Origin: Pseudomonas wayambapalatensis
GTDB lineage: Bacteria > Pseudomonadota > Gammaproteobacteria > Pseudomonadales > Pseudomonadaceae
DNA: 64,000 bases
NCBI GenBank assembly: GCA_014268975.2
Contig: CP077096.1
Span: forward strand, 3,633,501 to 3,697,500
Reading direction: 5' to 3'
Positions 50,156 to 59,387 of this stretch are shown here, one piece after another. Below the pieces are notes generated by a model that was given only the letters and a program-made list of their open reading frames with translations, did not search any database and was not told the DNA's origin. Numbering within the stretch: the first letter of the stretch is position 1; the number at the start of each line of letters is the position of its first letter. A program made the translations under genes and the position numbers.

Positions 50156-50582
50156 GATCCGCGTTCGCCTCGCCGATTGGCATAAAGACAACGCCGATAT
50201 CCACCGTATCCGCAGCGCGGTGTTCGTCGCCGAGCAGCACGTGCCGCCGGAGCTGGAGTTCGATGCCGAAGACCCCACCGCCGTGCATTTCCTGGCCATG
50301 GAAGGTGACTATCCGATCGGCACCGCGCGCCTGTTGCCAGACGGCACCATCGGTCGAGTGTCGGTGCTCAAGGACTGGCGCGGCTTGAAAGTCGGTGACG
50401 CGTTGATGAACGCGGTCATCATCGAAGCGCAGAACCGGGACCTCAAGCAGCAGATGCTCAGCGCCCAGGTACACGCTACGCCCTTCTACGAGCGCCTGGG
50501 CTTCAAGGTGGTCAGCGAAGAGTTCCTAGAGGCCGGCATTCCGCACGTGGACATGGTTCGCGATTCGCGCGAGATCGCCTGA
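50148..50582 (+). CDS. GNAT-family N-acetyltransferase next to roxA
   Basis: This 144-aa single-domain acetyltransferase includes VFVAEQHVPPELEFDAEDP and the acetyl-CoA loop RVSVLKDWRGLKVGDALM (about residues 66-83), then HATPFYERLGFKVVSEEF. It resembles small ElaA-like family members of unknown substrate. It starts inside the roxA stop region with an eight-base overlap, so it is translationally coupled to the oxygenase. This makes another ribosome- or protein-modifying activity plausible but unproven. Confidence 0.87.
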   Translation: MNKIRVRLADWHKDNADIHRIRSAVFVAEQHVPPELEFDAEDPTAVHFLAMEGDYPIGTARLLPDGTIGRVSVLKDWRGLKVGDALMNAVIIEAQNRDLKQQMLSAQVHATPFYERLGFKVVSEEFLEAGIPHVDMVRDSREIA

Positions 50583-50584
50583 TC

Positions 50585-50709
50585 GGAAGGGGCCGGCGCT
50601 GCCGGCCCAATCGCGGGCAAGCCCGCTCCCACAGCTTCACCGCTGCTCTGAACGGCGCGGAGTGCCTGTGGGACCGGGCTTGCCCGCGATTGGGCCGCAG
50701 CGCAGCCCC
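50585..50709. repeat. REP pair between the GNAT and lipase genes
   Basis: Two inverted REP copies are present: ATCGCGGGCAAGCCCGCTCC, and CCGGGCTTGCCCGCGATTGG about 75 bases on. Flanking GGGCCGGCGC repeats add outer stems. Confidence 0.9.
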
Positions 50710-50725
50710 ACCCCTGCTCAGCCAA

Positions 50726-52564
50726 TCACGATCTGCCCATCCCCACCCCCTGCCCCGCGATCCCCACCAACGTCACGCTATCGCGCCCGAACGTCAGCAC
50801 CAGATCCCCCACCCGACTCAGGTGGTCACGCCAATCCGGCACTGCCGTCCCGCCTTCCACGCCCATGAACACCAACCGGTCCTGGCCGGTGAAATCCAGC
50901 ACCCGGTCCTGCCCGAAGTGCCCGCTGAACAGAAAGGTGTCCCGCCCACCGCCGCCACTCAACACATCATTCCCCGCGCCGCCCACCAGCACATCGTTGC
51001 CTGCCCCACCCACCAGACGATCATCGCCGCCCAGGCCGAACAGCCACTGGCCCTGGTTGCCGGCCACCAACTGATCATTGCCTTGTCCGCCGCTGACCGA
51101 CAGGGCGTAGGGATCCAGCTTGCCGCTGCTGAGCAGCCCATTGGCCGTCACGGCGTGACTGACGTCCTTGCTGAAGAACACCAGGCTGCTTTCCTTGCTC
51201 ACCAGCGACTCGACATTGCGCACCTGGCTGATCCCTCCATCGGCATCGCGCACATACAGCGTACCCTCGCCATCCCGGGCGACCGAGAAGCGCGCCAGTG
51301 CATCTCCCAGGTGCAGGGTGTCATGCCCGGCGCCACCGTCTATCAGGTTGAACCCGCCGTCGTCGCGAAAAGTGTCATTGCCAGCACCGCCATACAGGTA
51401 GTCGTTGCCGCGCCCACCGCGGATCAGGTCGTCCTGGGCCGAACCGACAATGAAGGTACTGCCGGAGTGCGGCTCGGCGTTGCGATTGAGGTCCTGTACC
51501 CAGGTCGAGCCGCGGGTGGCGTCGGACAGGTTGCTGACCACGACGGTGGAGTCGCGGCTGGTCCAGGGGTAGAACGGCGAATCCACTACCCGACCCAGGC
51601 CATCGGCGTAGGCTGCCGGCAGGTGCGAGAGCCAGGTGGCGATATTGCCGATGGAAAACGGCAGCAGGTTCCACGCGTCGGAAGCGTAGTGGTCATTGAA
51701 ATTGACGATGTTGTCAGTGGTCGAAGGCTTGGCGGCATCGTGCACGCCCAGGGTCGCCCAGGTCAGCGCCGTGCCGTCGAGCACGCGAAATACAGGATCG
51801 TTCTCGTAACCGATATTGAGCACCTTGTCGGGATCGGCAGCCTGCGTGGGCGAGGCGAAGGCAACATAGCGGGCATCCTGGTAGAAGCCGCCCCAGCGCG
51901 AAGCACTGAGGTCGGCCAGGCTGTTGACCGCCAGCCCGCCAAGGCTGTGGCCGCTGACGGTGATATCGGCACCTGACAAGCCGTGGGTCCTGGCGAACGT
52001 CGCGACATCGCCCAGCAGGCGGTCGAAAGCATTGCCGACGTAGTTGCGTGAGTAGTCGGCTGGCCCCAGCGCTGCCAGCAGGTCGTTGATGACATCGCCG
52101 AGGGTGTCGCCAATCAGATTCTCCCGCGGGCCGCTGGTGCCACGAAAGGCGATGCCGAGGCCAATGAGCTGGCCATCGCCTGCATAGCGGCCGAGCACCT
52201 CGACCTGCGCCGAGGTGTAGCCCGGCGCCTCGCCATGGAAGGTGCCACGCGCATCGGTCTTGCCCTGGTAACCCAACTGTGCGGCGCTGATCGGCGTCCA
52301 GCCAGCCGCCTTGACCTGCGCCAGGGCCTTGGCCTCGGAGTCGGGATTCCAGGGGATGCCAGGAATCACGCCCTGGCTGTCGGTGCCGCCGATCAGGGCC
52401 TTGACCAAAGTTGCCGGCAACCCGAGGCCGAAGCCGTGCTTCTGGTAGCCGGCGGAAAAACCGTCGTCGATACCATGGTAGGCATAGACCGCCAGGGCCA
52501 TGGCATCCTTGTAGAGTGCGGAGGAGGCAGCACCGTCGAGCTGACGGTAATCGAACAGAGGCAT
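50726..52564 (-). CDS. RTX-type secreted lipase/polyurethanase
   Basis: This 612-aa extracellular hydrolase is of the PueB / family I.3 lipase type, with no N-terminal signal peptide. The catalytic serine is S207 in GHSLGG, at the same position as in characterised family I.3 lipases. D256 (GYENDPVF) and H292 (FNDHYAS) complete a likely triad. Calcium-binding nonapeptide repeats run over about residues 405-440 and 520-575 (GGRGNDYLYGGAGNDTF). The C-terminus is the usual type I secretion signal region. Start 52564 has AAGGAAG. No ABC exporter lies nearby, so one must be elsewhere. Confidence 0.9.
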   Translation of the reverse strand: MPLFDYRQLDGAASSALYKDAMALAVYAYHGIDDGFSAGYQKHGFGLGLPATLVKALIGGTDSQGVIPGIPWNPDSEAKALAQVKAAGWTPISAAQLGYQGKTDARGTFHGEAPGYTSAQVEVLGRYAGDGQLIGLGIAFRGTSGPRENLIGDTLGDVINDLLAALGPADYSRNYVGNAFDRLLGDVATFARTHGLSGADITVSGHSLGGLAVNSLADLSASRWGGFYQDARYVAFASPTQAADPDKVLNIGYENDPVFRVLDGTALTWATLGVHDAAKPSTTDNIVNFNDHYASDAWNLLPFSIGNIATWLSHLPAAYADGLGRVVDSPFYPWTSRDSTVVVSNLSDATRGSTWVQDLNRNAEPHSGSTFIVGSAQDDLIRGGRGNDYLYGGAGNDTFRDDGGFNLIDGGAGHDTLHLGDALARFSVARDGEGTLYVRDADGGISQVRNVESLVSKESSLVFFSKDVSHAVTANGLLSSGKLDPYALSVSGGQGNDQLVAGNQGQWLFGLGGDDRLVGGAGNDVLVGGAGNDVLSGGGGRDTFLFSGHFGQDRVLDFTGQDRLVFMGVEGGTAVPDWRDHLSRVGDLVLTFGRDSVTLVGIAGQGVGMGRS

Positions 52565-52813
52565 GATCTGACTTCCTTGTTGTGGTTGGAGTGAAGGCCC
52601 CCAAGCGACATCGTCCATTGACACATCTGGCAGGCGAACGACAAAGCTGGCACGGTACCGGCCGGTCATCCAAGCCCGATCCCGAGGCATTCGTGCCAAA
52701 CCTGCGGACATATTTCCTGGCACAAAGCTGTACATGCATACAGATAAATCTTGCCTGCACGCCCTGTCTTGCGCATCCTAGTCGCCATCAACCTCGATGA
52801 AGCGTTCACGGCC

Positions 52814-54787
52814 ATGCGCCTTTTTCTGTGTGAAAAGCCCTCCCAGGCAAAAGACATCGCCAAGGTACTGGGTGCCAACCGCAAGGCCGACGGCTGCTGG
52901 CAAGGCACCGATGTCTGCGTCACCTGGTGCATCGGCCACCTGCTCGAAACCGCACCGCCCGACAGCTACGATGCACGCTACAAACGCTGGTCGCTCGATG
53001 ACCTGCCGATCATTCCGGAAAAATGGAAGATGCTGGTCAAGCCCAAGACCGCCAGCCAGTTCAAGGCGGTCAAGCGTCTGCTCGGCGAGGCCCGGGAGCT
53101 GGTGATCGCCACCGACGCCGATCGCGAAGGCGAGATGATCGCCCGCGAACTGGTCGAGCATTGCCGCTACCGTGGCCCGATCCAGCGCCTGTGGCTCTGC
53201 GCACTCGATGACGCCTCGATCCGCAAGGCGCTGGCGCGCCTGCGCCCCGGCAGCGAAACCTTCAGTCTCTATCATTCCGCCCTTGGTCGCTCGCGGGCCG
53301 ACTGGTTGATCGGCATGAACATGAGCCGCCTGTTCACCCTGCTTGGCCGCCAATCCGGCTACCAGGGCGTGCTGCCGGTTGGGCGGGTACAGACTCCGAC
53401 ACTGCGCCTGGTGGTGGACCGCGACCGCAGCATCGCCGATTTCGTGCCCGTTCCGTTCTGGGCCATCGAAGTGCAACTGGCACACACAGGCAACCTGTTC
53501 ACTGCCCAATGGCGTGCACCGCAAGACGCCTGCGACGACCAGGGCCGCTGCCTCAACCAGGCACTCGCCCAGCAGGCCGCCACCCAGATGCAGGCCGCAG
53601 GTAGCGCACAGGTGCTCCAGGTACAGACCGAGCGTGTGCGCGAGGCCGCACCACTGCCCTTCGACCTCGGCACCCTGCAGGAGCTGTGCTCGAAGAAATT
53701 CGGCCTTGGCGCCCAGGAAACCCTCGACATCGCCCAGGCACTCTACGAAACCCACAAGCTGATCACCTATCCGCGCAGCGACTGCGGCTACCTGCCGCTT
53801 AGCCAGCACGCTGAAGCGCCCGCCATTCTCGCCGCCCTGCAACGCGCCGACACAAGCCTTGCGCCATTGCAGGCGCACCTGGAGCCGCACCGCCGCTCCC
53901 GCGCCTGGAACGACGCCAAGGTCAGCGCCCACCACGGCATCATCCCCACCGCCGCCGCCAGCGATCCTGCGCGCCTGCCACCCAAGTACAAAGCGGTCTA
54001 TACCCTGATCCGGGCACGCTACCTGGCGCAGTTCCTGCCCAATCACGAGTACGACCGCACCCAGGCCGCCCTGGACTGTGCCGGCCACGCCCTGCGTGCC
54101 GTGGGCAAGCAGATCGTCGAACCCGGCTGGCGCCGTGCCCTGCCCGAGGCACTGACCCCAACCAAGGGCCGCGAAGCACCACCCGCGCAAGTCCTGCCGC
54201 AACTGCGCGAGGGCGACGACTGCAGGGTGCAGGAACTGCAACTGAAAGACCTGTGGACCCAGCCACCGAAGCCGTTCACCGAGGGCGACCTGATCAAGGC
54301 AATGAAGAACGTCGCCAAGCTGGTGGATGACCCGCAGCTCAAGCAGAAACTCAAGGAAACCACCGGCATCGGTACCGAAGCGACCCGGGCCAGCATCATC
54401 CAGGGCCTGCTCGACCGCGGCTACCTGGTCAAGAACGGCAAGGCGCTGTCCGCCACGCCCGCAGCCTTCAGCCTGATCGACGTCGTACCCCGGGCCATCG
54501 CCGACCCCGGCACCACCGCGATCTGGGAACAGGCGCTGGACATGGTGCAGAGCGGCGAAATGAGTCTGGAAGAGTTCGTCACCCGGCAATCGGCCTGGAT
54601 GGGCAAGCTGGTGCAACGCTGCGCGGGAATGCGTCTGACCATCAGCGGCCCGCCCCTGCCTGCCGGCGGCAAGGGTGCACCCTGGAAGAAAAAACGCCGC
54701 AGCAGCGGTAAAGGCAAAACCGCCGGCAGCAAAGCAGCGCCCCGTGCAAGCAAATCCACAAGACGCCCTTCGGGCAAATCCAGCTGA
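52814..54787 (+). CDS. topB: DNA topoisomerase III
   Basis: This 657-aa type IA topoisomerase decatenates single-strand linked DNA. The Toprim start MRLFLCEKPSQAKDIAKVLG is followed by VIATDADREGEMIARELVEH. The active tyrosine lies in ITYPRSDCGYLP. A basic Lys/Ser/Arg-rich tail of about 45 residues (KKKRRSSGKGKTAGSK) ends the protein, where E. coli TopB also has a charged tail. The start is at 52814 and the next gene follows in the same direction. Confidence 0.95.
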   Translation: MRLFLCEKPSQAKDIAKVLGANRKADGCWQGTDVCVTWCIGHLLETAPPDSYDARYKRWSLDDLPIIPEKWKMLVKPKTASQFKAVKRLLGEARELVIATDADREGEMIARELVEHCRYRGPIQRLWLCALDDASIRKALARLRPGSETFSLYHSALGRSRADWLIGMNMSRLFTLLGRQSGYQGVLPVGRVQTPTLRLVVDRDRSIADFVPVPFWAIEVQLAHTGNLFTAQWRAPQDACDDQGRCLNQALAQQAATQMQAAGSAQVLQVQTERVREAAPLPFDLGTLQELCSKKFGLGAQETLDIAQALYETHKLITYPRSDCGYLPLSQHAEAPAILAALQRADTSLAPLQAHLEPHRRSRAWNDAKVSAHHGIIPTAAASDPARLPPKYKAVYTLIRARYLAQFLPNHEYDRTQAALDCAGHALRAVGKQIVEPGWRRALPEALTPTKGREAPPAQVLPQLREGDDCRVQELQLKDLWTQPPKPFTEGDLIKAMKNVAKLVDDPQLKQKLKETTGIGTEATRASIIQGLLDRGYLVKNGKALSATPAAFSLIDVVPRAIADPGTTAIWEQALDMVQSGEMSLEEFVTRQSAWMGKLVQRCAGMRLTISGPPLPAGGKGAPWKKKRRSSGKGKTAGSKAAPRASKSTRRPSGKSS

Positions 54788-54881
54788 CGATCACCTCACG
54801 GGGTGTGTCGCCGCCTCGCCAACGCTCGTCTTGTACAGCAGACAACCCCTGAGCCCCATCACCCGCTCCGCGCAGGCCCCC

Positions 54882-55802
54882 ATGCAAGCATTACTGCAAG
54901 AAATCCTCGACCAGGTCCGCCCGCTGCTCAGCCAGGGCCAGGTCGCCCAGTACATTCCCGCCCTCGCCCAGGTCGACCCGCAACAACTCGGCATCGCCGT
55001 ACAGAGCCTGGACGGCCAGTTGCACTGCGCCGGCGATGCCCATACGCCCTTCTCGATCCAGAGCATCTCCAAGGTCTTCAGCCTGGTCCAGGCGATCAAC
55101 CACAGCGGCGAGGATATCTGGTCGCGCCTGGGCTACGAGCCCTCCGGGCAGGCGTTCAACTCGCTGGTACAGCTGGAGGTGGAGAAAGGTCGCCCACGCA
55201 ATCCTTTCATCAATGCCGGCGCGCTGGTGATCTGCGACATCAACCAGTCGCGCTATGCCACCCCGACCTTGTCGATGCGCGACTTCGTTCGCCGCCTGAC
55301 AGCCAACCCACGCATCGTCAGCGACCCGGTCGTGGCCGACTCCGAATACCAGCACCGCGCCCGCAACGCCGCCATGGCCTACCTGATGCAAGCGTTCGGC
55401 AACTTCCACAACGATGTCGACGCCGTGCTGCGCAGCTACTTCCATCATTGTGCGCTGTCGATGAATTGCGTGGACGTCGCCCGTGGCTTTGCGTTCCTGG
55501 CCAACAGCGGCTACTGCCCGCACAGCGGCGAGCACGTGCTCAGCCCGCGCCAGGCGCAACAGGTGAATGCGATCATGGCCACCAGCGGGCTGTACGACGA
55601 GGCGGGTAACTTCGCCTACCGTGTGGGCCTGCCGGGCAAAAGTGGAGTGGGCGGCGGCATTGTCGCGGTAGTGCCGGGGCGCTACAGCATCTGCGTGTGG
55701 TCACCGGCGCTGAACGCCTCAGGCAACTCGCTGGCGGGGCTGCGGGCCTTGGAACTGCTCAGCGAACGGATCACTGGCTCGGTGTTTTCAGCAGTGCTGT
55801 AG
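54882..55802 (+). CDS. glsA: Glutaminase
   Basis: This 306-aa serine-dependent beta-lactamase-fold glutaminase converts glutamine to glutamate plus ammonia. The catalytic S-x-x-K is in FSIQSISKVFSLVQ (about residues 63-70). NPFINAGALVICD and LPGKSGVGGGIVAVVPG are further signature blocks. The start at MQALLQEILDQVRPLL is chosen; longer frames run into topB. A terminator shared with the convergent porin gene follows. Confidence 0.94.
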   Translation: MQALLQEILDQVRPLLSQGQVAQYIPALAQVDPQQLGIAVQSLDGQLHCAGDAHTPFSIQSISKVFSLVQAINHSGEDIWSRLGYEPSGQAFNSLVQLEVEKGRPRNPFINAGALVICDINQSRYATPTLSMRDFVRRLTANPRIVSDPVVADSEYQHRARNAAMAYLMQAFGNFHNDVDAVLRSYFHHCALSMNCVDVARGFAFLANSGYCPHSGEHVLSPRQAQQVNAIMATSGLYDEAGNFAYRVGLPGKSGVGGGIVAVVPGRYSICVWSPALNASGNSLAGLRALELLSERITGSVFSAVL

Positions 55803-55833
55803 GGCTGACGCCTCGAGCGCAGCGCGCCATGAA

Positions 55834-55873
55834 AAACAAACCCCACCAGGGAGAACCCTGGTGGGGTTTGTTT
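55834..55873. terminator. Bidirectional terminator between glsA and the porin gene
   Basis: An 18-bp perfect stem (AAACAAACCCCACCAGGG with AGAA loop) is A-rich on one side and T-rich on the other. Confidence 0.95.
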
Positions 55874-55907
55874 TATTACACCTACCCGTGACCGGGCTGA
55901 CGCGATG

Positions 55908-57242
55908 TCAGAGGAAGTTGTAGGTGTAGCTCACGATCAGACGGTTCTCGTCCTGGTCGCGCTGGTTGGCCACGTCAGTGCGCAGCGAAGCGTTACGCCA
56001 CTGCAGGCCCAGGCCCTTGAAGGTGCCTTCCTGAACAACATAGGCCAGGCTGAAATCACGCTCCCACTCCGAGCGGTCCGAGCCCGCCGAGTTGACGTTG
56101 GTGCCTTTCAGGTAGATGGCGTTGGCGGTCAGCCCTGGTACGCCCAGCGCGGCGAAGTCGTAGGCATATTGCGCCAGCCAGGTGCGCTCGCCGGCACGCA
56201 GGAACTTGCCGATCTGCACGTCGGTGATCAGGTAGGCGCTAGCACCGTCGCCCTGGTTCAGGAACGGGAAGTCGCTGGTGCCGTTGACACGCTGGTAACC
56301 GGCGCTCAGTGCGTGGCTGCCCAGCGAGTAGGTGAACTTGGCGCTCCAGGTGCGGTTGTCCACTTCACCGTTGTTCTGGTAGCCCGAGGCGCGATAGCCA
56401 GCCAGGCGGCCTTCGGTGCTGGCGTTCTTGCCATCGGAATCGCTGTAGAAGTAACGCAGGTCGGACTTCAACGCACCAACCGGCAGCGCCAGGTTGTGGG
56501 TCAGACCCAGGAAGTGCTGTTTGTAGAAGTCGTCCAGGTTGCCGTAGTAGTACTGCAGCAGCAGGTCCTTGCTCAGCTTGTAGTCGGCACCGGCGTAGTA
56601 GAACGCGTTGCTGCGACGGTTGGAGGTGGCGGTGGCCGGGTTGCCGTTGGAACCGGCAATGGTCAGCGACTCCATGTTGGTGCTGTTACGGCCCTTGGCG
56701 TGCTCGAGCTTGCCGCCGATCAGGGTCAGGTTGTCGATCTCGTTGGAGGTGATCTGGCCACCCTCAAACGTTTGCGGCAGCAGGCGACCGTCGTTGTAGG
56801 TGACTACTGGCAGCTTGGGCTGCAGTACACCGAGCTTGGCTTCGGTCTTGGAGATCTTGACCTTGCCGGTTACGCCCAGGCTGCTGAAGTCGTCAACGGC
56901 GCGGCCATCGGAATCGGTCGGGAACACAGTACCGCCCTTGGCAGTGCTGGTCGGGTTGTAGTGGGTGCCCTTGCCCGAATCCAGGCGGAAACCGGTCAGG
57001 CCGATGGCGTCTACACCAAAGCCGACGGTGCCCTGGGTGTAGCCGGAGGTGAAGTTGAAGATGAAGCCTTGGCCCCACTCTTCCTGCTTGGACGGGTTGG
57101 CAGTGCCATTGCGGTTGTCGGAGTTGATATAGAAGTTACGGGCAGTGACCGAAGCCTTGCTGTCTTCCACGAAACCTGCAGCCTGCGCCCCCAGCGACAG
57201 GCTGGCCAGTGCAACGGCCACTGGCAATGTGCATTTGTACAT
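55908..57242 (-). CDS. OprD-family outer-membrane porin
   Basis: This 444-aa porin has a signal peptide ending LSLGAQA before AGFVEDSKASV. SVTARNFYINSDNRNG is the first strand of the OprD family, and ENRLIVSYTYNFL gives the C-terminal aromatic strand. The overall pattern is nearer to the OprE/OprQ-like branch than to the cassette porin at 18988. AAAGGAG lies ahead of the ATG. The substrate is unknown. Confidence 0.92.
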   Translation of the reverse strand: MYKCTLPVAVALASLSLGAQAAGFVEDSKASVTARNFYINSDNRNGTANPSKQEEWGQGFIFNFTSGYTQGTVGFGVDAIGLTGFRLDSGKGTHYNPTSTAKGGTVFPTDSDGRAVDDFSSLGVTGKVKISKTEAKLGVLQPKLPVVTYNDGRLLPQTFEGGQITSNEIDNLTLIGGKLEHAKGRNSTNMESLTIAGSNGNPATATSNRRSNAFYYAGADYKLSKDLLLQYYYGNLDDFYKQHFLGLTHNLALPVGALKSDLRYFYSDSDGKNASTEGRLAGYRASGYQNNGEVDNRTWSAKFTYSLGSHALSAGYQRVNGTSDFPFLNQGDGASAYLITDVQIGKFLRAGERTWLAQYAYDFAALGVPGLTANAIYLKGTNVNSAGSDRSEWERDFSLAYVVQEGTFKGLGLQWRNASLRTDVANQRDQDENRLIVSYTYNFL

Positions 57243-57508
57243 GTGTGCTCCTTTCTAGCTTTTCTTATAGGCCTCTCGCTGAACGCGAGGGCCGACTTTC
57301 GATACGTTTGAATGTCACGCGTTATTACTTTAACAACAACCGAAAAAGATTTTTATTCGATTGTGCTATAGGGACCGAATGCTAGCAAAAAACCACCATC
57401 CGCAGGGAGAAAGGTTTCAGTTCCATGACCGCAGGCAGGGCTTTTAGAGATACGCTTGGTCGCCACAGCACACTGCTGTTTCGGCCGCTATGCAAAAAGG
57501 ATGATGAC

Positions 57509-58135
57509 ATGCTGCGAATATTGGGTAAGGCGAGCTCCATCAACGTGCGCAAGGTGCTTTGGACTTGCGCTGAAATCGGCGTGCCTTTCGAACAGGAAGA
57601 CTGGGGCTCAGGCTTTCAGTCGACCCAGACCCCGGAGTTCCTGGCCCTGAACCCCAATGCCATGGTCCCGGTGATCCAGGACGGCGACCTGACGCTGTGG
57701 GAGTCCAACACCATCGTCCGCTATCTCGCCAACCGCTATGGTCAAGCGGCAGGGCTTTACCCGGCCGACGCAGTGGCCAGAGCGCGTGTCGATCAATGGA
57801 TCGACTGGCAGGCCAGCGATCTCAACCGCTCCTGGAGCTACGCCTTCATGTCTCTGGTCAGGCAGTCGGCAGCGCATCAGGATGAACAGGCGCTCAATGC
57901 CAGCATCGGCGAATGGTCGCGACATATGCAGATCCTCGACCAGCAGCTGGCAAAGACCGGCGCCTACGTTGCCGGCAAAACGCTCTCCCTGGCAGACATT
58001 CCGATCGGGTTGTCGGTAAACCGCTGGTTCCAGACACCGTTCAAGCACCCGCACCTGCCTGCAGTGGATGACTACTACGCGCGCCTGAGCGAGCGGGAAG
58101 GCTATCGACTGCACGGCAGAAACGGAACGCCCTGA
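57509..58135 (+). CDS. Glutathione S-transferase family protein
   Basis: This 208-aa cytosolic GST starts MLRILGKASSINVRKVLWTC, with the N-terminal serine of the glutathione site in KASSIN. The thioredoxin-like half has NPNAMVPVIQDGDLTLWES, where the cis-proline and the E-S glutathione contacts sit. The C-terminal helical half has AGKTLSLADIPIGLSVNRWF. AAAGGATGATGAC gives the ribosome site. It stands divergent from the porin gene across 266 bases. The substrate is unknown. Confidence 0.9.
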   Translation: MLRILGKASSINVRKVLWTCAEIGVPFEQEDWGSGFQSTQTPEFLALNPNAMVPVIQDGDLTLWESNTIVRYLANRYGQAAGLYPADAVARARVDQWIDWQASDLNRSWSYAFMSLVRQSAAHQDEQALNASIGEWSRHMQILDQQLAKTGAYVAGKTLSLADIPIGLSVNRWFQTPFKHPHLPAVDDYYARLSEREGYRLHGRNGTP

Positions 58136-58152
58136 CCAGGGCAATAAAATTA

Positions 58153-58176
58153 TTTTGCATATTAGAATATGCAAAA
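58153..58176. promoter_or_regulatory. AT-rich palindrome before the sulfonate genes
   Basis: A perfect inverted repeat has 11-base arms around AG: TTTTGCATATT / AATATGCAAAA. It lies 17 bases after the GST stop and 116 bases before the monooxygenase start. It has low GC and no T-run, so an operator is more likely than a terminator. Confidence 0.6.
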
Positions 58177-58292
58177 AATGAATTTCCATCATTTATCGCT
58201 GGCCGTTAGATTCTAAGAAGAAGCCCGGCCAGCTCGTTTTCTTATAAACCGCTCAACGCCAGGCAGCCTTGTCCCACCAAAGGAACCCAGCA

Positions 58293-59378
58293 ATGAGCGT
58301 CGAAATCCTTGGCATGATCACCGCGTCACCCGGCTCGGAGGTCGACCAACCCACGGGCGATGCGGTCGATCCCGACTACGTGCGTCGCTTCGCCCAGGCT
58401 CACGAAGCAGCAGGCTTCGACCGGATTCTGGTCGGTTACTTCTCCAACGGGCCGGAAGGCGCCGTCGTCAGTTCGTTCGCCGTCGCTGCCACCGAGCGCC
58501 TGGGTATCCTGCTCGCCTACCGTCCAGGAGTGATCAGCCCGCCCCTGGCCGCACGGCAACTGGCGACCCTCGACCAGTTCAGCAAGGGCCGCCTGGCCCT
58601 CAATGTGGTCAGCGGCGGCAATGACCAGGACCTGCAACGCGACGGCGACTTCCTCGATCACGACCACCGCTATGCGCGCACCGGTGAATACCTCGACGCC
58701 TTGAAGGCCATCTGGACCGCCGAACAACCGGTGGACTTCGCCGGCGACTTCTACCGTTTCAACGCCGCCTCGCCCGCCGTAAGGACCGTGCAGCGCCCGC
58801 ATATCCCGATCTACTTCAGCGGCTCATCGGATGCCGCGGTGCGGGTCGCCGCGCAACATGCCGATACCTACATGCTCTGGGGCGAGCCCCTGGCCGCCGT
58901 CGCTGAGCATCTCGCCAAGGTCCGCAAGGCTGCCGCCGCGCAACAGCGCGCCCCGCGCTTCTCGGTATCGTTCCGCCCCATCGTCGCCGATACCGAGGAA
59001 GCCGCCTGGAAGCGCGCCGCCGAAATCCTCGAACAGGTCCGCGACGCACGCCAGAAACTCGGGCTAGCGCTGCACGACCATCACCCCGAGAACGTCGGCT
59101 CCCAGCGTCTGTTGGCCGCCGCGCACCAGGGCGAAGTGCTCGATCAACGCCTGTGGATGGGCGTTGCCCGCCTGACCGGAGCACGCTGGAACTCCACCGC
59201 GCTGGTCGGCACCCCCGAGCAGGTCGCCCAGGCGCTGGGCGAGTACTACAAGCTCGGCGTCTCGACCTTCCTGATCCGCGGCTTCGATCCACTGAACGAC
59301 ACCATCGAATACGGCAAGACCCTGATCCCCGCCATCCATCGCCAGATCGAACGCCTGGACACTCGCCAGGCCAGCTGA
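58293..59378 (+). CDS. SsuD-like flavin-dependent monooxygenase
   Basis: This 361-aa LLM-class, FMNH2-dependent oxygenase of the alkanesulfonate-monooxygenase type has a TIM barrel. ILLAYRPGVISPPLAARQLA and VSGGNDQDLQRDGDFLDHDH are typical of SsuD relatives. FSGSSDAAVRVAAQHADTYM contains the flavin phosphate site. AAAGGAACC precedes the ATG. It releases sulfite from a sulfonate. The next gene encodes a sulfonate-type binding protein nine bases downstream, so they form one unit for sulfur scavenging. Confidence 0.88.
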   Translation: MSVEILGMITASPGSEVDQPTGDAVDPDYVRRFAQAHEAAGFDRILVGYFSNGPEGAVVSSFAVAATERLGILLAYRPGVISPPLAARQLATLDQFSKGRLALNVVSGGNDQDLQRDGDFLDHDHRYARTGEYLDALKAIWTAEQPVDFAGDFYRFNAASPAVRTVQRPHIPIYFSGSSDAAVRVAAQHADTYMLWGEPLAAVAEHLAKVRKAAAAQQRAPRFSVSFRPIVADTEEAAWKRAAEILEQVRDARQKLGLALHDHHPENVGSQRLLAAAHQGEVLDQRLWMGVARLTGARWNSTALVGTPEQVAQALGEYYKLGVSTFLIRGFDPLNDTIEYGKTLIPAIHRQIERLDTRQAS

Positions 59379-59387
59379 GGAAGCCCC

